A stretch of DNA of 64,000 nt from Hexactinellida sp. DTS-2022 (lineage: Eukaryota > Porifera > Hexactinellida). Made by a program: the position numbers and the translations under genes. This document shows, piece after piece, positions 23,659-34,071 of this stretch (position 1 is the first letter of the stretch; every line of letters starts with the position of its first letter). The stretch is taken from the NCBI GenBank assembly GCA_028753945.1, contig JAPNXP010000002.1:10292001-10356000 (forward strand). The letters are read 5' to 3'. A model generated the notes under the pieces. That model was not told the origin of the DNA, ran no database searches, and worked only from the letters and a program-made list of their open reading frames with translations.

Positions 23659-25324
23659 GGATGCTTAGGGTGAAAAATGTATTAGCGGTATGGGTGGTTT
23701 TAGCGTCTTTGTAGATATTGAAGTGTAATTCTCCAATCTGCTCTGTAATTGCATAACTAAGCATAAAATGTATACAGCATGTCTAAGTCCAAACTATTTT
23801 TCGAGTAGCATTAAATTCTTTAGGAAATGCCTCCCCATAGGGGTAATACTGTTTTATTAGATTTCACTGAATTAAATATTATAAAGTATATTCTCTATAG
23901 CTCCAAAAATTTGTATGATTGATCAGTACTATTAGCACTACATTTGCTTAGCTCACCAGACTCCTATCCCAAGTTTAACCAATTCTTAACTTACGAAACC
24001 TAAAATTCGTCAAAAAAGAGGCCAGAAAGTGGTATTTTTACTCCTTGCTTGGTCTCTACTCAGACACTAATCGCTAGTTCGCTTCAATGAGCTTGCAAAA
24101 TGATCTTTATACTATTAAGAACTATATCTGAATTTTTGAAAGCAATCCCTTATGAACTTTATTAGATAAAATTCGGGATATGTCATGAAAACAATAATTG
24201 AGTAATTGAAGGAAAAGTTTTTTTAATGGGAAATGCATTTGTACTATTAAATTTGTCCGTATTATAACCGGATTTAGTTTCAATATTCTAGATAATTTTC
24301 ATACTATATACTAAATATGTATTGAAACATCATAGTAAACAAACGACTTGATTAAATCAAATTCTGTGCAAGTTTCTGGCATTCTAATGGAGTCCGCTTT
24401 CTTTTGGGACATCATTTTCAGCGATTAAATCATTGCAAACGTAGTGATTAATGCTCTAATATGTATAATATGTCTACACTAGTTGGGATACAGTATGAAT
24501 ATACTAATATATATGACAATTGAGTTGAATTATATAATATAGTAAATTAATCTGTTGGTGATGTATAAAAAATACAAAAAATATGCAGAACAGAATTTCT
24601 AGCCCATTATCAACTGGTTTTGGCAATTTATGCTAATTACTGAGATATTTGCGCATATAAATGTTAGTTTATATCAAGGTTGCAACCGAATAGTTGACCG
24701 AATAGTTGCTTGCCGATAAGCAATGAATCGGTCTCTTACCCAAATTCAGGTTTATTGGTTTTTTATGAACCTTGATGTATTTAGCTCATCAAATAAAAGC
24801 ATTGGACCTACCTAAAGATTATATTTTGCTGATCTGATCTTAGTATTCGGTTGACCAAATAGTACTATTCGGTTGACCGAATAGTACAATTTGTCAACCG
24901 AATACTAACATATATTCACCAAAATATCTTTATCAGGTGAAGCAAATACTTGTATTTCTAGACATGGATATATATGCGGTCCAAAATGACAAATAATACT
25001 GGGTTTCGGTAAGCGACCGATTCTTAGCTAATGGGCAAGCAACTATTCGGTCAACTATTCGGTTGCAACCTTGGTTTATATACATAAAGTATATAAGTGC
25101 ACGATATTGTACATATAAAACCAATGAATGTCAATTGAGATAATAAAAAAAGCTACATCATCAATAATGACAAGAACAAATTGACATTTTGAATACTTTG
25201 CAGAATATTTTTTTTTTTAATTTCACTTCTCACATAATTTTATGATACATTAGATACATTTCACAGTATAAAATCAGATTTCAATTTTGTAACAAAAAAC
25301 ACTAAAATTTCACCCTGAGCATCC
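23659..25324. mobile_element. R3: TTAA-flanked element inside the left arm
   Basis: Ends GGATGCTTAGGGTGAAA and TTTCACCCTGAGCATCC are inverted copies, each bounded by TTAA (23655-23658, 25325-25328). The undisturbed right arm has a single TTAA at the matching site (CATAGGTTAAAATAA). The same terminus occurs at 41450-42053 and near 40435. No coding capacity seen. Confidence 0.9.
24675..25073. mobile_element. hAT-type MITE inside R3
   Basis: Long inverted ends starting CAAGGTTGCAACCGAATAGT, with GTTTATAT duplicated on both sides (24667-24674, 25074-25081). The motif CGGTTGACCGAATAGT recurs in the middle. Confidence 0.92.
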
Positions 25325-26322
25325 TTAACCTATGGTGATCCTGATAGAAACAACTTGTGAGAATACTTGGGAATTCCCATAGAAATGGAATTGTGTTGTG
25401 AATGGAATTAAAATTCCCTTCACACCGCAACCCTACACCTTCGGCTACCTCCCACAACCGGCTAACTTTAGTGTGTATAGTAATGCAAATATGTATTGAT
25501 TTGACCAATAATATATTTGGATGAACTTACTATATGACAAATACATATCGCTAACTATATACTATTCCTAATCATCATTTTTTGTTTTTTTGGAAATGTA
25601 GAATCGCTTTGTTACAAGTAAATATTAAAAATTATCTAAAATCTCCATAAAAAAGAGAATTAATTGTATGAAAATCATAGATAAACCGCGTAAAACGATT
25701 TGAGGATCGCGTAAAAAAAATTTTGGTTATAAAAAATTGTTCCGCAAAAAATAAAACACGTAAAAAAACGGCGTAAAGCGAGGTATTACTGTATATTTAT
25801 GCTGTATTTTGCTTAGATATTTAAACGAATTTACTTTTTAGACACGTGATTCCTCCCCCATCTGTCAAATTTCAAATCTCTTCTCTTGTCAGTTCCTCTT
25901 TAAATTCGAACAAACAAATTGCAACAAACTAATATATAAAATAAGTATCGTTGTTACTCCTTGGTGCCTAGTGTAGAGATTATTTAGGGGAAAAATAGAA
26001 TCTATTAGAAAAATGTAATGGAGCGTTTGTTATTGTAACGTTATCTAGAATATACACTAAAATCTATATATTAGATCACAGAAAGTGGAAACACCCTTAC
26101 ACGCCTTCCAAGGGCATACGGTCTCTCGAAAAGAGGTTAAAATGAGGAGAGGAAAGGATTTTAAAACTTCAAGGACCGAACAATTCGCTTTTCGAAGAAA
26201 TGAAAATACTAATTGTCTAAATATTGCCTAAAATGTCAAAAGATGTGATAGCAAATTCTGCCATGCATTCTGCATTGAGTACATAAGGCACAACTTTGTT
26301 TCTATATTTATTCAAGTGTATA

Positions 26323-26784
26323 CAGTGGAACCCCGCGTATCGGGGCACTCGCGTATCGAGGAACCCCTCGTATCGGGTCTGTCGGTTGGAAATTTGTATT
26401 TTCCCATTAAAAATAACCCCGTGTATCGGGGCGCCATTCACTTATCGGGGCACTCAACCGAAGATTATTTCTCTTGAGTAACATGCTTTACTTTTGAGCA
26501 GCTTAGTATTCTTTGTAATGGCCGCTAAGCGTCACCCACTCACGCTAGAGACTCGTGCTGAGGTAATTGGTGGTTTTTCAAAAAAAAAATTCCGTGAATA
26601 TCATAGATTTGTGACTCCTAGTGTAGGTAAAGTAGAATGTGAAATTGTAATGTGTAGTACAACTTAAATATCAGCCTTAACTCTAGGTTTTGAATATTCT
26701 TAGAACCCCGCGTATCGGCGCACTCCCTCGTATCGGGGCGCTGAGCGCTTGGACGGAGGTGCCCCGATACGCGGGGTTCCACTG
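26323..26784. mobile_element. pogo-type MITE in the loop of the inverted repeat
   Basis: Ends CAGTGGAACCCCGCGTATCG and its inverted copy, flanked by TA. Internal sub-copies of CGCGTATCGGGGCAC sit near both ends and at 26700. Confidence 0.92.
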
Positions 26785-26834
26785 TAATAATTTCCTGGAC
26801 GAGCGAGATATTTTTGGGAGGAGATTGAACTGTA

Positions 26835-27573
26835 AGTAATACCTCGTTTTACGCGGTTTTTTTTCCGCGTTTTCGTTTCCGCGAACAATTTTTTATGACC
26901 AAAACTTTTTTACGCGATCCTCAACTCGTTTTACGCGGTTTATCTATGATTTTCATAGAATTAATTCTCTTTTTTATAGAGATTTTATATAATTTTTAAT
27001 ATTACTTGTAACAAAGCGGTTCTACATTTCCAAAAAAACAAAAATGATGATTTAGAGATAGTAGATAGTTAGGGATATGTATTTGTCGTATAGTAAGTTC
27101 ATCCAAATATATTATTGGTCAAATGTATACATATTTGCTTCACTATTCACACTAGAGATACCCGGTTGTGGGAGGTACCGGAGGTGTAGGGTTGCGGTGT
27201 GAAGGGAATTTTAATTCCCTTCACAACACAATTCCCTTTCTGTGGGAATTCCCAAGTATTCTCACAAGTTGGTTTCTATCAGGATTCCCATAGGTTAAAA
27301 TAATTTCCATTCAAAACGATATTGGAAATCCTATGGTAATTCCCATGGGATTAATATACACACGGAAACCTTGGCTATCTGAGAGGTCCGGATGTTGGAT
27401 TTTTTAGTGTTTAAGCACTAGGTATTTAATATTTTATTCGATGTTTATAATATTTGGAAAAGCATCTATTGGTTTAATATGTGTTACTATGAGAATGAAC
27501 CGTTTTTTACGCGATTTCGTTTTACGCGGGCTTTTCAAGGAACGCATCTACCGCGTAAAAAGAGGGACACCTG
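26835..27573 (+). mobile_element. Right arm: pogo/Tigger-type MITE with TTTTACGCGG ends
   Basis: Starts AGTAATACCTCGTTTTACGC after TA and ends GCGTAAAAAGAGGGACACCTG before TA. Such CCTC-plus-TTTACGCGG ends are typical of Tigger-like elements. It is the complete counterpart of the interrupted left arm. Confidence 0.75.
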
Positions 27574-27672
27574 TAATCTCATTTTCTGCTAGAACTCGAC
27601 ATTTCAATTTAGGTTCTTCCTCCTACGTTTTCAAATAATCTGCTGAATGGCAAAAAATTATAAAGAATATTG

Positions 27673-27750
27673 TCACACTTGGATATCGAACCCATAACCT
27701 GAAGCCTGCAGTCTCTGTCTTCTACCCACTGTGCTGTTGATACATATTAG
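27673..27750 (-). repeat. tRNA-like sequence, possible SINE head
   Basis: On the minus strand CAGCACAGTGGGTAGA resembles an A box and GGTTATGGGTTCGATATCC a B box, at tRNA spacing. Arms are imperfect, so a tRNA-derived repeat or pseudogene is likelier than a functional tRNA. Confidence 0.5.
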
Positions 27751-28639
27751 TGATATATAATCTGATATCAGTATAAATATGCACTATAAAAAACCATCAA
27801 GGTACTTAAATGTAAGGAATGTTCACATAATTCCCGATATCATCAAAGGTGACGTCACTAATAATGCATCTTTGAGCCAAGACAGTATTGATTTTGAAAA
27901 ATTTGGACTTCCTATAGAATTCCATGGTATAATAGCATTATATTTCACAATATTCTCCACTTTCTTTAAAAAGTTAAAAACCGGGAATTTCGGCGGCAAG
28001 CATCCTAAACCGTGTTCGTACTAACAAGGTTATACTGTACTTTTTCACACCTTTATGGATTCCAAATTAAAAGGTGGCTCTATTAAGCTGAGTACACACT
28101 ATACAGTATTAAAACTTAGCACTCCATTTATTGAGGAAATATAATATCAGGTGGGTAATTTGACATCAATTCACCTTTGCAAAGCTAAATGGAAAGTGTT
28201 GCCAATATAGGTAAGCCCTTAGATCTGTTATAACAATTCTTCCTTGCAGACACTGGAAGGTCACTCACATCCATTGTATAAGCCTTAAATGTTCATAATA
28301 AAATAACCTGGCTGTATTTGAATATCACTAAATTCATCTATTCTAGATTTCTACGAAAAATGTTTTTCTCTATCTGCATTGGTAGAAATTGTTAATGAAG
28401 AAATTAGATTCTCAATGTTTGAGGTTTGTTGACTTTCTATCTTGCTATTCATTCTCTCGGTATGCCCTGATTGACCTTATCTTGCACAAAATATATTTCT
28501 CCGATATGATACCAGTACAGGGTCGCTTTGTGATGATAGTCTCACAAAAATATCAATAATATTACTTTCAAAGTTGTTCTTGCGCGATAAATTCTCTCTG
28601 TATTTTCGAATTAATTTGTTACAGGATTCTGTCCCTTCT

Positions 28640-30480
28640 TTCTGAAAATGATTTCAACCAGTATCCTGAATTAGAGTCTCGAATAAGTTCTTCCGAGAGT
28701 GCCAGAAGCTTGTGTAAAAAAGGCGTGATGCTCGCCCATGGAAAGGAATCCAGCACTATAAGATATGTTTCTTTACACAGTTTTCCCAAATCTACGATAT
28801 TTATTAATTAGCTTGAATTAAAAATCCTTAAAATCGCAGAAAGTTGAGTATCTACTTTTAAAATGCAGAACGGTTTTCGACAGCAATCAATGATAGAACG
28901 CATTCGATGAAATTTGTATCGTCTGAAAACGCCTTTCTTGCAACATTTCCCGTCGAGGTTGTTCCACCACTTGTGTCTGGTTATCAACTTTCAATTCGGT
29001 ATTTTCTTGCACTATTCTCTGAACAATCTTCATTGAATCTTTGATATCTGTGGTAGTGGTGGACCATTTCAACTTTCCAATATGCATATGGTATACTAAT
29101 AGATTGAACCACATAGAAATACAGGTATAAGAGTGAAGTGGAAAAGCAGCAATGATATTTACCTTAGAAATAGGCTGGCGAGTTAAATTATATCGTCATT
29201 AGATGGAAGTGAAAAGAATCCTTTTATATCTTCCAGCTCTCCAAATAACTGAATCGCATCAGTAATTGTTCTGTTTATTGGGAAGCCGTCTTCAATTAAC
29301 TCCCTATCTTTTAGATCATCATGAGTAGAAGTACACATTTGGCAACTGGCTCCTCCAGCACCAGATAATATTGCTGCCATCTTTCCGTCTAACATAGAAC
29401 GAATAATTTCCACATTAACAGCGCCATTATTTATGAAATTCCATTTTGTAGTTGTTCTGTTTCGAGATTAATTAAATCTTCCATGAATAAAGGATATTCT
29501 TTTCACATTCTCTTGCATCACAAAGGAATATTGGACGTTGAGAAAAAGGCGAGTTGGGGTTTTTATTCTGCCAAACTAGTCTGTTTGATGATGTAGAAAT
29601 AGAAATCGGCTTGAAACACAAGAGGATGAAGTTTTTGGTACTAGTTTTTAGTGTTCATTTGTATTTGGTATGACAACCGCTACCATCCAAACCATCTGCT
29701 TTGCGGAATTTGAGTGGGAATTCTCCAATATTAAGTGGACTCAAAGTTGTAAGAATCCTTTCAAGAGTTGTTGGACTAGAAGATAGTAGGGGGTTTGACA
29801 CCAATCGGTTGATGAGGATTTGGGTATAGTTGTATCGATTCTCGTGATATTAATATATTCCTTAAATCTATCACTTTACTGTGAAAGGGAAAGTGTATAT
29901 TCTCTGTCAATAAAGTTTGGCGTAGTTGTGTGTATTTCCTTCTTCCCATTTCAAGCATATCAAGCAAGAATATGGCCTTGTCTACAGGTACATAGCTCAA
30001 ATTTATCCCACTAAATCCACCCTTACTGATAATCTCCTTTGCTATCTTAGAAGTTTTGCGATTATCACTCTCATTAGATAATAGTTGCAATACTAAAGCT
30101 GCAATTTCTACTGGACTAGAACCCTCTATAATAGACGTTTCTCTCACGTGTTCTAGGAGGAAGGATAGCCTCAATCGCTGCTGTTGTAACTGAAGAGAAA
30201 ATAGATTATTCGTTATTCTCGGATTTACCAAAACAGAAGAGGTAATTGGTATGGATCTTGATTCCCATATGGAATTTCGTGATTCCACCATTCATTTTTC
30301 AATGTATCAACAAAGTTCTTTTAACTTTTTTGATGTTGGTTTTGATCTTGTCATTAAAGTAATAACCGATTCAAGTTTTTCTTCATCAAGATTTAACAGT
30401 TCCAATATTTTAGAACTCGTGCAAAGAATGCCAAAATCATGCTGTATCGGAATTTGCGAAATCGCGACGTCCTTTCAGTA
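28640..30480 (-). pseudogene. RAG1-like/Transib-superfamily transposase relic B
   Basis: The best-preserved of three copies. From 30480: a helical N-terminal region with two in-frame stops near 30291, then YVPVDKAIFLLDMLEMGRRK and YTQLRQ (the SPEEALALL...Y..LR block), then FRKADGLDGSGCH near 29690 holding the first catalytic Asp, WQNKNPNSPFSQRPIFL near 29560 (the WxNPxPSSxRxCRPI block), LSGAGGASCQMC at 29330 (zinc-binding Cys pair), RWFNLLVYHMHIGKLKW near 29110, SGGTTSTGNVARKAF near 28950 (the TNDGNTARRFF block), and a C-terminal region to about 28640. Several stops and shifts break the frame. The final catalytic Glu could not be placed. Confidence 0.87.
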
Positions 30481-31184
30481 CTGGACCCTCAGCCATAGTT
30501 GTTATGCAAATGTAGTAGTTTTCATATACTTTGTTAGTTACTATTTTATGACTATAAACAAGAATGAGGCCATTAAAACATATCTTTGCAAATATAGCGT
30601 AACCTAGCAAAGAATACTTGACTATGGAATGTAACAATTTTTATAATGTTACGCATTGAAGCGCATATTATAAATCAAATATGTTAATTATATGACATTA
30701 CAGGGTCAGCATATAGGTCAAAGGTGATCTTTATTTTTGCGGCTAATTTGAAACTTAAAACGCCATAATGTTTTCCGAATCCATCAAAGTAGAAGCTAAA
30801 GTTTTCGCAAACTTGATTTGAAAGCTACATTTTGGTTCCAAAATGTTATTTTAGAGTTAATACTATGTACTAAATAGTTAAATGTGATTGAAATCAGACT
30901 GAGGTAAATTACGTATGCAAATCGTGAGCGTGTTTTCAAACCGCAGAATATGAATTCAAATGTAGCGACAATCCACATCAGGCTTCGAAGTCTTCTTGTA
31001 TTTCTAGGCTTTCAATTCGTACCAAATTTGATATGCATACTATTTATACATCTAGGAAGCAAATCACGATGCTTCTGTGCGTTTGGGGTTGACGATTCTT
31101 TTGCCAAATACGTGGCCCGAACCACTGTGCAATGTAAATAAATCTTTCTAAAGGGATAATATATTTATCTCTCTTTGTACTATA

Positions 31185-31354
31185 CAGTGCAACCTCGATT
31201 ATCCGGATCAATTGGACAAAATGAAAATGTCCGTATAGGAAAAAAGTCCAGATAACGAGGTCATTTTATATATAATTGTATAGTAGTGGGTTTACCCATC
31301 CCGGATAATCAAAGAGTCCGGATAATCAAAGTCCGGATAATCGAGGTTGCACTG
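31185..31354. mobile_element. pogo-type MITE, 170 bp
   Basis: Perfect-looking ends CAGTGCAACCTCGATTATCC and the inverted copy, flanked by TA on both sides. CCGGATAATC is repeated near the right end. Confidence 0.95.
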
Positions 31355-31499
31355 TATAGGAATTCAGAAAATATGATTTTTGTTCAAAATATATCATTCA
31401 CTACATATTATTCCCTCATATTGATGTTTCCATTTATGGCTGAATTTTCGTTAATCCCCAAAACAAGGAGTGATTATTTGCCAAGATTTTAAGTTACAA

Positions 31500-32170
31500 T
31501 CGCTACAACATCATGAAAACGCTGTCTCTATTGGAAGAAAACTTTGAATTGGACGATGAGAAGAGAAATACATTAAAATGAATTTTTAAAAGTATTCGGG
31601 TCAATTCAAAGAGAAAGAAGAAGTCCATCGATTTTATTTGATGGAGAATGGTGCGATCATTCATTAGTTTTTGAACCTAAGTTAAAAAAAGGATTATTTC
31701 TTTGCCAGTGGAATATCTGCATCTTCTGCTTTCGAATCGAAAGAATCTCTTCATTATGGAAAATAGTAATGATGTATCTTTGAAATAATAGCGAGTACGG
31801 TCATAGATTTTTTTAGAGACGATAGCATCACTAGCTGAAAATAGAACAGGTTTCAGAAGTGAAGATTGTGCACTAGCATTACAAGCAATCTCAAATCAAT
31901 CAGATGGTCTACAAGTTGCGCAAGTTTCGATTATGATAGCTCATGAAAGTTATCCTGGTATATTTGGAATTGCGGTGCGGAAGACTTGGATTTGATTTAA
32001 TCTTTGTTCCTCCACATTATGCTAGAAATTGGTATGAGAAAATATACCCAGCTACTTCAGCATTTAATCTCTAGTGACATATGATTTCCTGCTTATCAGA
32101 AAGTTATTAATCACCGCAAACAACATCGTATTGCGTTCATCCCTGAATCCTGATACTCTATCCTAATCCT
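31500..32170 (+). pseudogene. Unrecognised decayed coding sequence
   Basis: Short stretches read like protein, for example ALQAISNQSDGLQVAQVSI followed by HESYPGIFGIAVRKTW near 31870-31995, and FPAYQKVINHRKQHRIAFI near 32090. They lie in different frames with stops between. I do not recognise the family; a transposase remnant is the likely source given the surroundings. Confidence 0.35.
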
Positions 32171-32230
32171 ACAACACCGAGTAGTGTTAGATATAATATT
32201 TAGAATTTGTCAAGCACAAGTACAAAAGAA

Positions 32231-32600
32231 TTAAGGAGATTCAATGGCAGATTTGTACAAATATACCTAATACCATATTTCCTTGTTAGCATTTCAAAAT
32301 TTACTTTGCCATGCTAGGTTTCCGATTCTGAATCTTTTTTCGAAATTTGTAATTATTTTGACCTTTTTTACGTTACTAAAGGTCACTATCACCGTCATTT
32401 TGTATTTTTAAAAATTCCGCATGATTTCTGAGAGTGACTTTAGTATTCTTAGGTGTATCTCAAAGAGTATAAGTCGTAGAGAAAAAGCTATCCCTCGAAA
32501 TGGTCCTTATTAGTTGTTCATGTACATAAGACGTGTCGATGTTCAAATGTAATACAAAGTTATAGACTTAACTCTACCTACGAATGCTCATGACTGTGAC
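32231..32600 (-). repeat. R1 partial copy
   Basis: Starts TTAAGGAGATTCAATGGCAG like the element at 21622 and follows it through AGGTCACTATCACCGTCA and ATAAGTCG. Uninterrupted here, it gives the empty site for the MITE at 21771-22130. Confidence 0.8.
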
Positions 32601-32828
32601 GTAGTGGGTAAAACCAAAACCTTTGACAATGTCAATTCAATTAGTATATCAGTTCCTTTGCATTACTTTATACTACAGTGGTTCTCAACCTTTTTCCAAA
32701 AATTTCACGATATTACCCCCCTAACCTCTATTTTTGCTGTAATTCCCCCCAGCACTACAATGTAGAATTTTGGTATTGAAATAACCTGAAAAACTAACTG
32801 AAATATAAATAATACTGTCAATGAGAAC

Positions 32829-33422
32829 CATAGGCGCTGACCATGCCGGGGCGGCCGAAGCGTGCCCCTTCATTATAAAATCATGCCGGGGCGGCCACTG
32901 TTCCGCCCCCGGCATGAATCTGCCGAAATCCGGTGATTTTGGTGGAGTTTCGTGATAATTTGGATGTATCCATCATAGATTACTATTTTCTATTAATTCT
33001 GATCTCTTTTTAGCAAATTTCCTGCATGTTTGGACCAGGGTTTTATCCAGGCGTATTAGGCGCTCCTAAATGAGCGTAATTTGGATGGATTTTGATCTAG
33101 ACGTACAAAAATCGTGTCTAGGTGTACAATATCGAGAGATGCTCCCGTAGACTTAATAAAAATGTGCAAACTAGGCGTACAAAATGAAAAATGAACGAGC
33201 TCAAACCAAATCTAGGCGCGCAGAAATTTTTGTCTGGATGAAAGCCTGGTTTGGACCCACTGAGAACTTCGCTGGAAAAGTATTCATACGATTAGTTCGA
33301 CACGAACCTATTTCGTGAAAACAACTTTTCGGAAAAACACTTTTTATACTAGGTGAAATTTAAAAAATCCCTAACTCGCCCCGGCATGATTTTCCGAAAA
33401 ATGTAATAGTTCGACGCCACTG
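32829..33422. mobile_element. hAT-type element, second level
   Basis: Ends CATAGGCGCT and the complement of GACGCCACTG pair imperfectly, but ATGAGAAC is duplicated exactly (32821-32828, 33423-33430). CATGCCGGGGCGG occurs near both ends. Confidence 0.85.
33036..33248. mobile_element. hAT-type MITE, third level
   Basis: Ends CAGGGTTTTATCCAGG and the complement of CTGGATGAAAGCCTG pair, with exact GTTTGGAC duplications (33028-33035, 33249-33256). Confidence 0.9.
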
Positions 33423-34071
33423 ATGAGAACTGTCAATATTATTAATACTAGGTAATTTTAATTACTCAGTGATTAAATTATTCAGCGAGACAAAGTAAGC
33501 CAGAAAATTTCATTAATATTTATTAGTATACCTATGTCCAATTCCTCCCCAGGGAGGAATTCCTCCCAGGTTGGGAACCACTGCTTTATAGTATTCGAAA
33601 AATAACTAACATCATTGATTTCATTCTTACACTTGGCTATATTCAATGTGAACATACATAGCGTTGCTATGTAATATAAGCCATAGATATTTCTAGTATA
33701 AAATCACGATTTCTTGAAACACTTTGTTTTACTTCATTACTCGCCGTAATCAATATGTATTCAAATTGCCTATACGAGAAAATCACCAATATTATCGAAT
33801 TGTATATTATTTATCAGGGATTCAAAAATTTAGGTCCATTTGTCGATGGAATTTTTAGATTTTTGAGAAATGTGACCATTCTTCTATGCGAAATTTGATA
33901 AAATTTGGGAAACGCTGTGAACATATTTTACATATATATGTATACTACATAACCCTCAATTTTCTAGTTTCTCCCATAACCAGTATTAGCAAGAAATTTA
34001 TTTGGAGATAATGAGGAAGAAAGACAAAATAAAGACTATAACATGCAATCTAAGTTGCTAACACAAATTAT

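Larger units (their letters stand above)
23483..25797 (-). mobile_element. Left arm of inverted repeat: interrupted pogo-type MITE
   Basis: 23483-23654 plus 25329-25797 match, inverted and in order, the element at 26835-27573. Shared landmarks are CATCCGGACCTCTCAGATAGCC, AATACTTGGGAATTCCCA and TAAACCGCGTAAAACG. The outer pogo-like end is missing on the left. The arm is split by a TTAA element. Confidence 0.8.
32676..33583. mobile_element. hAT-type element, outermost of a triple nest
   Basis: Ends CAGTGGTTCTCAACC and GGTTGGGAACCACTG are inverted near-copies, the typical Charlie-like hAT terminus. Flanks CTTTATACTA and CTTTATAGTA differ at one position. Confidence 0.88.
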
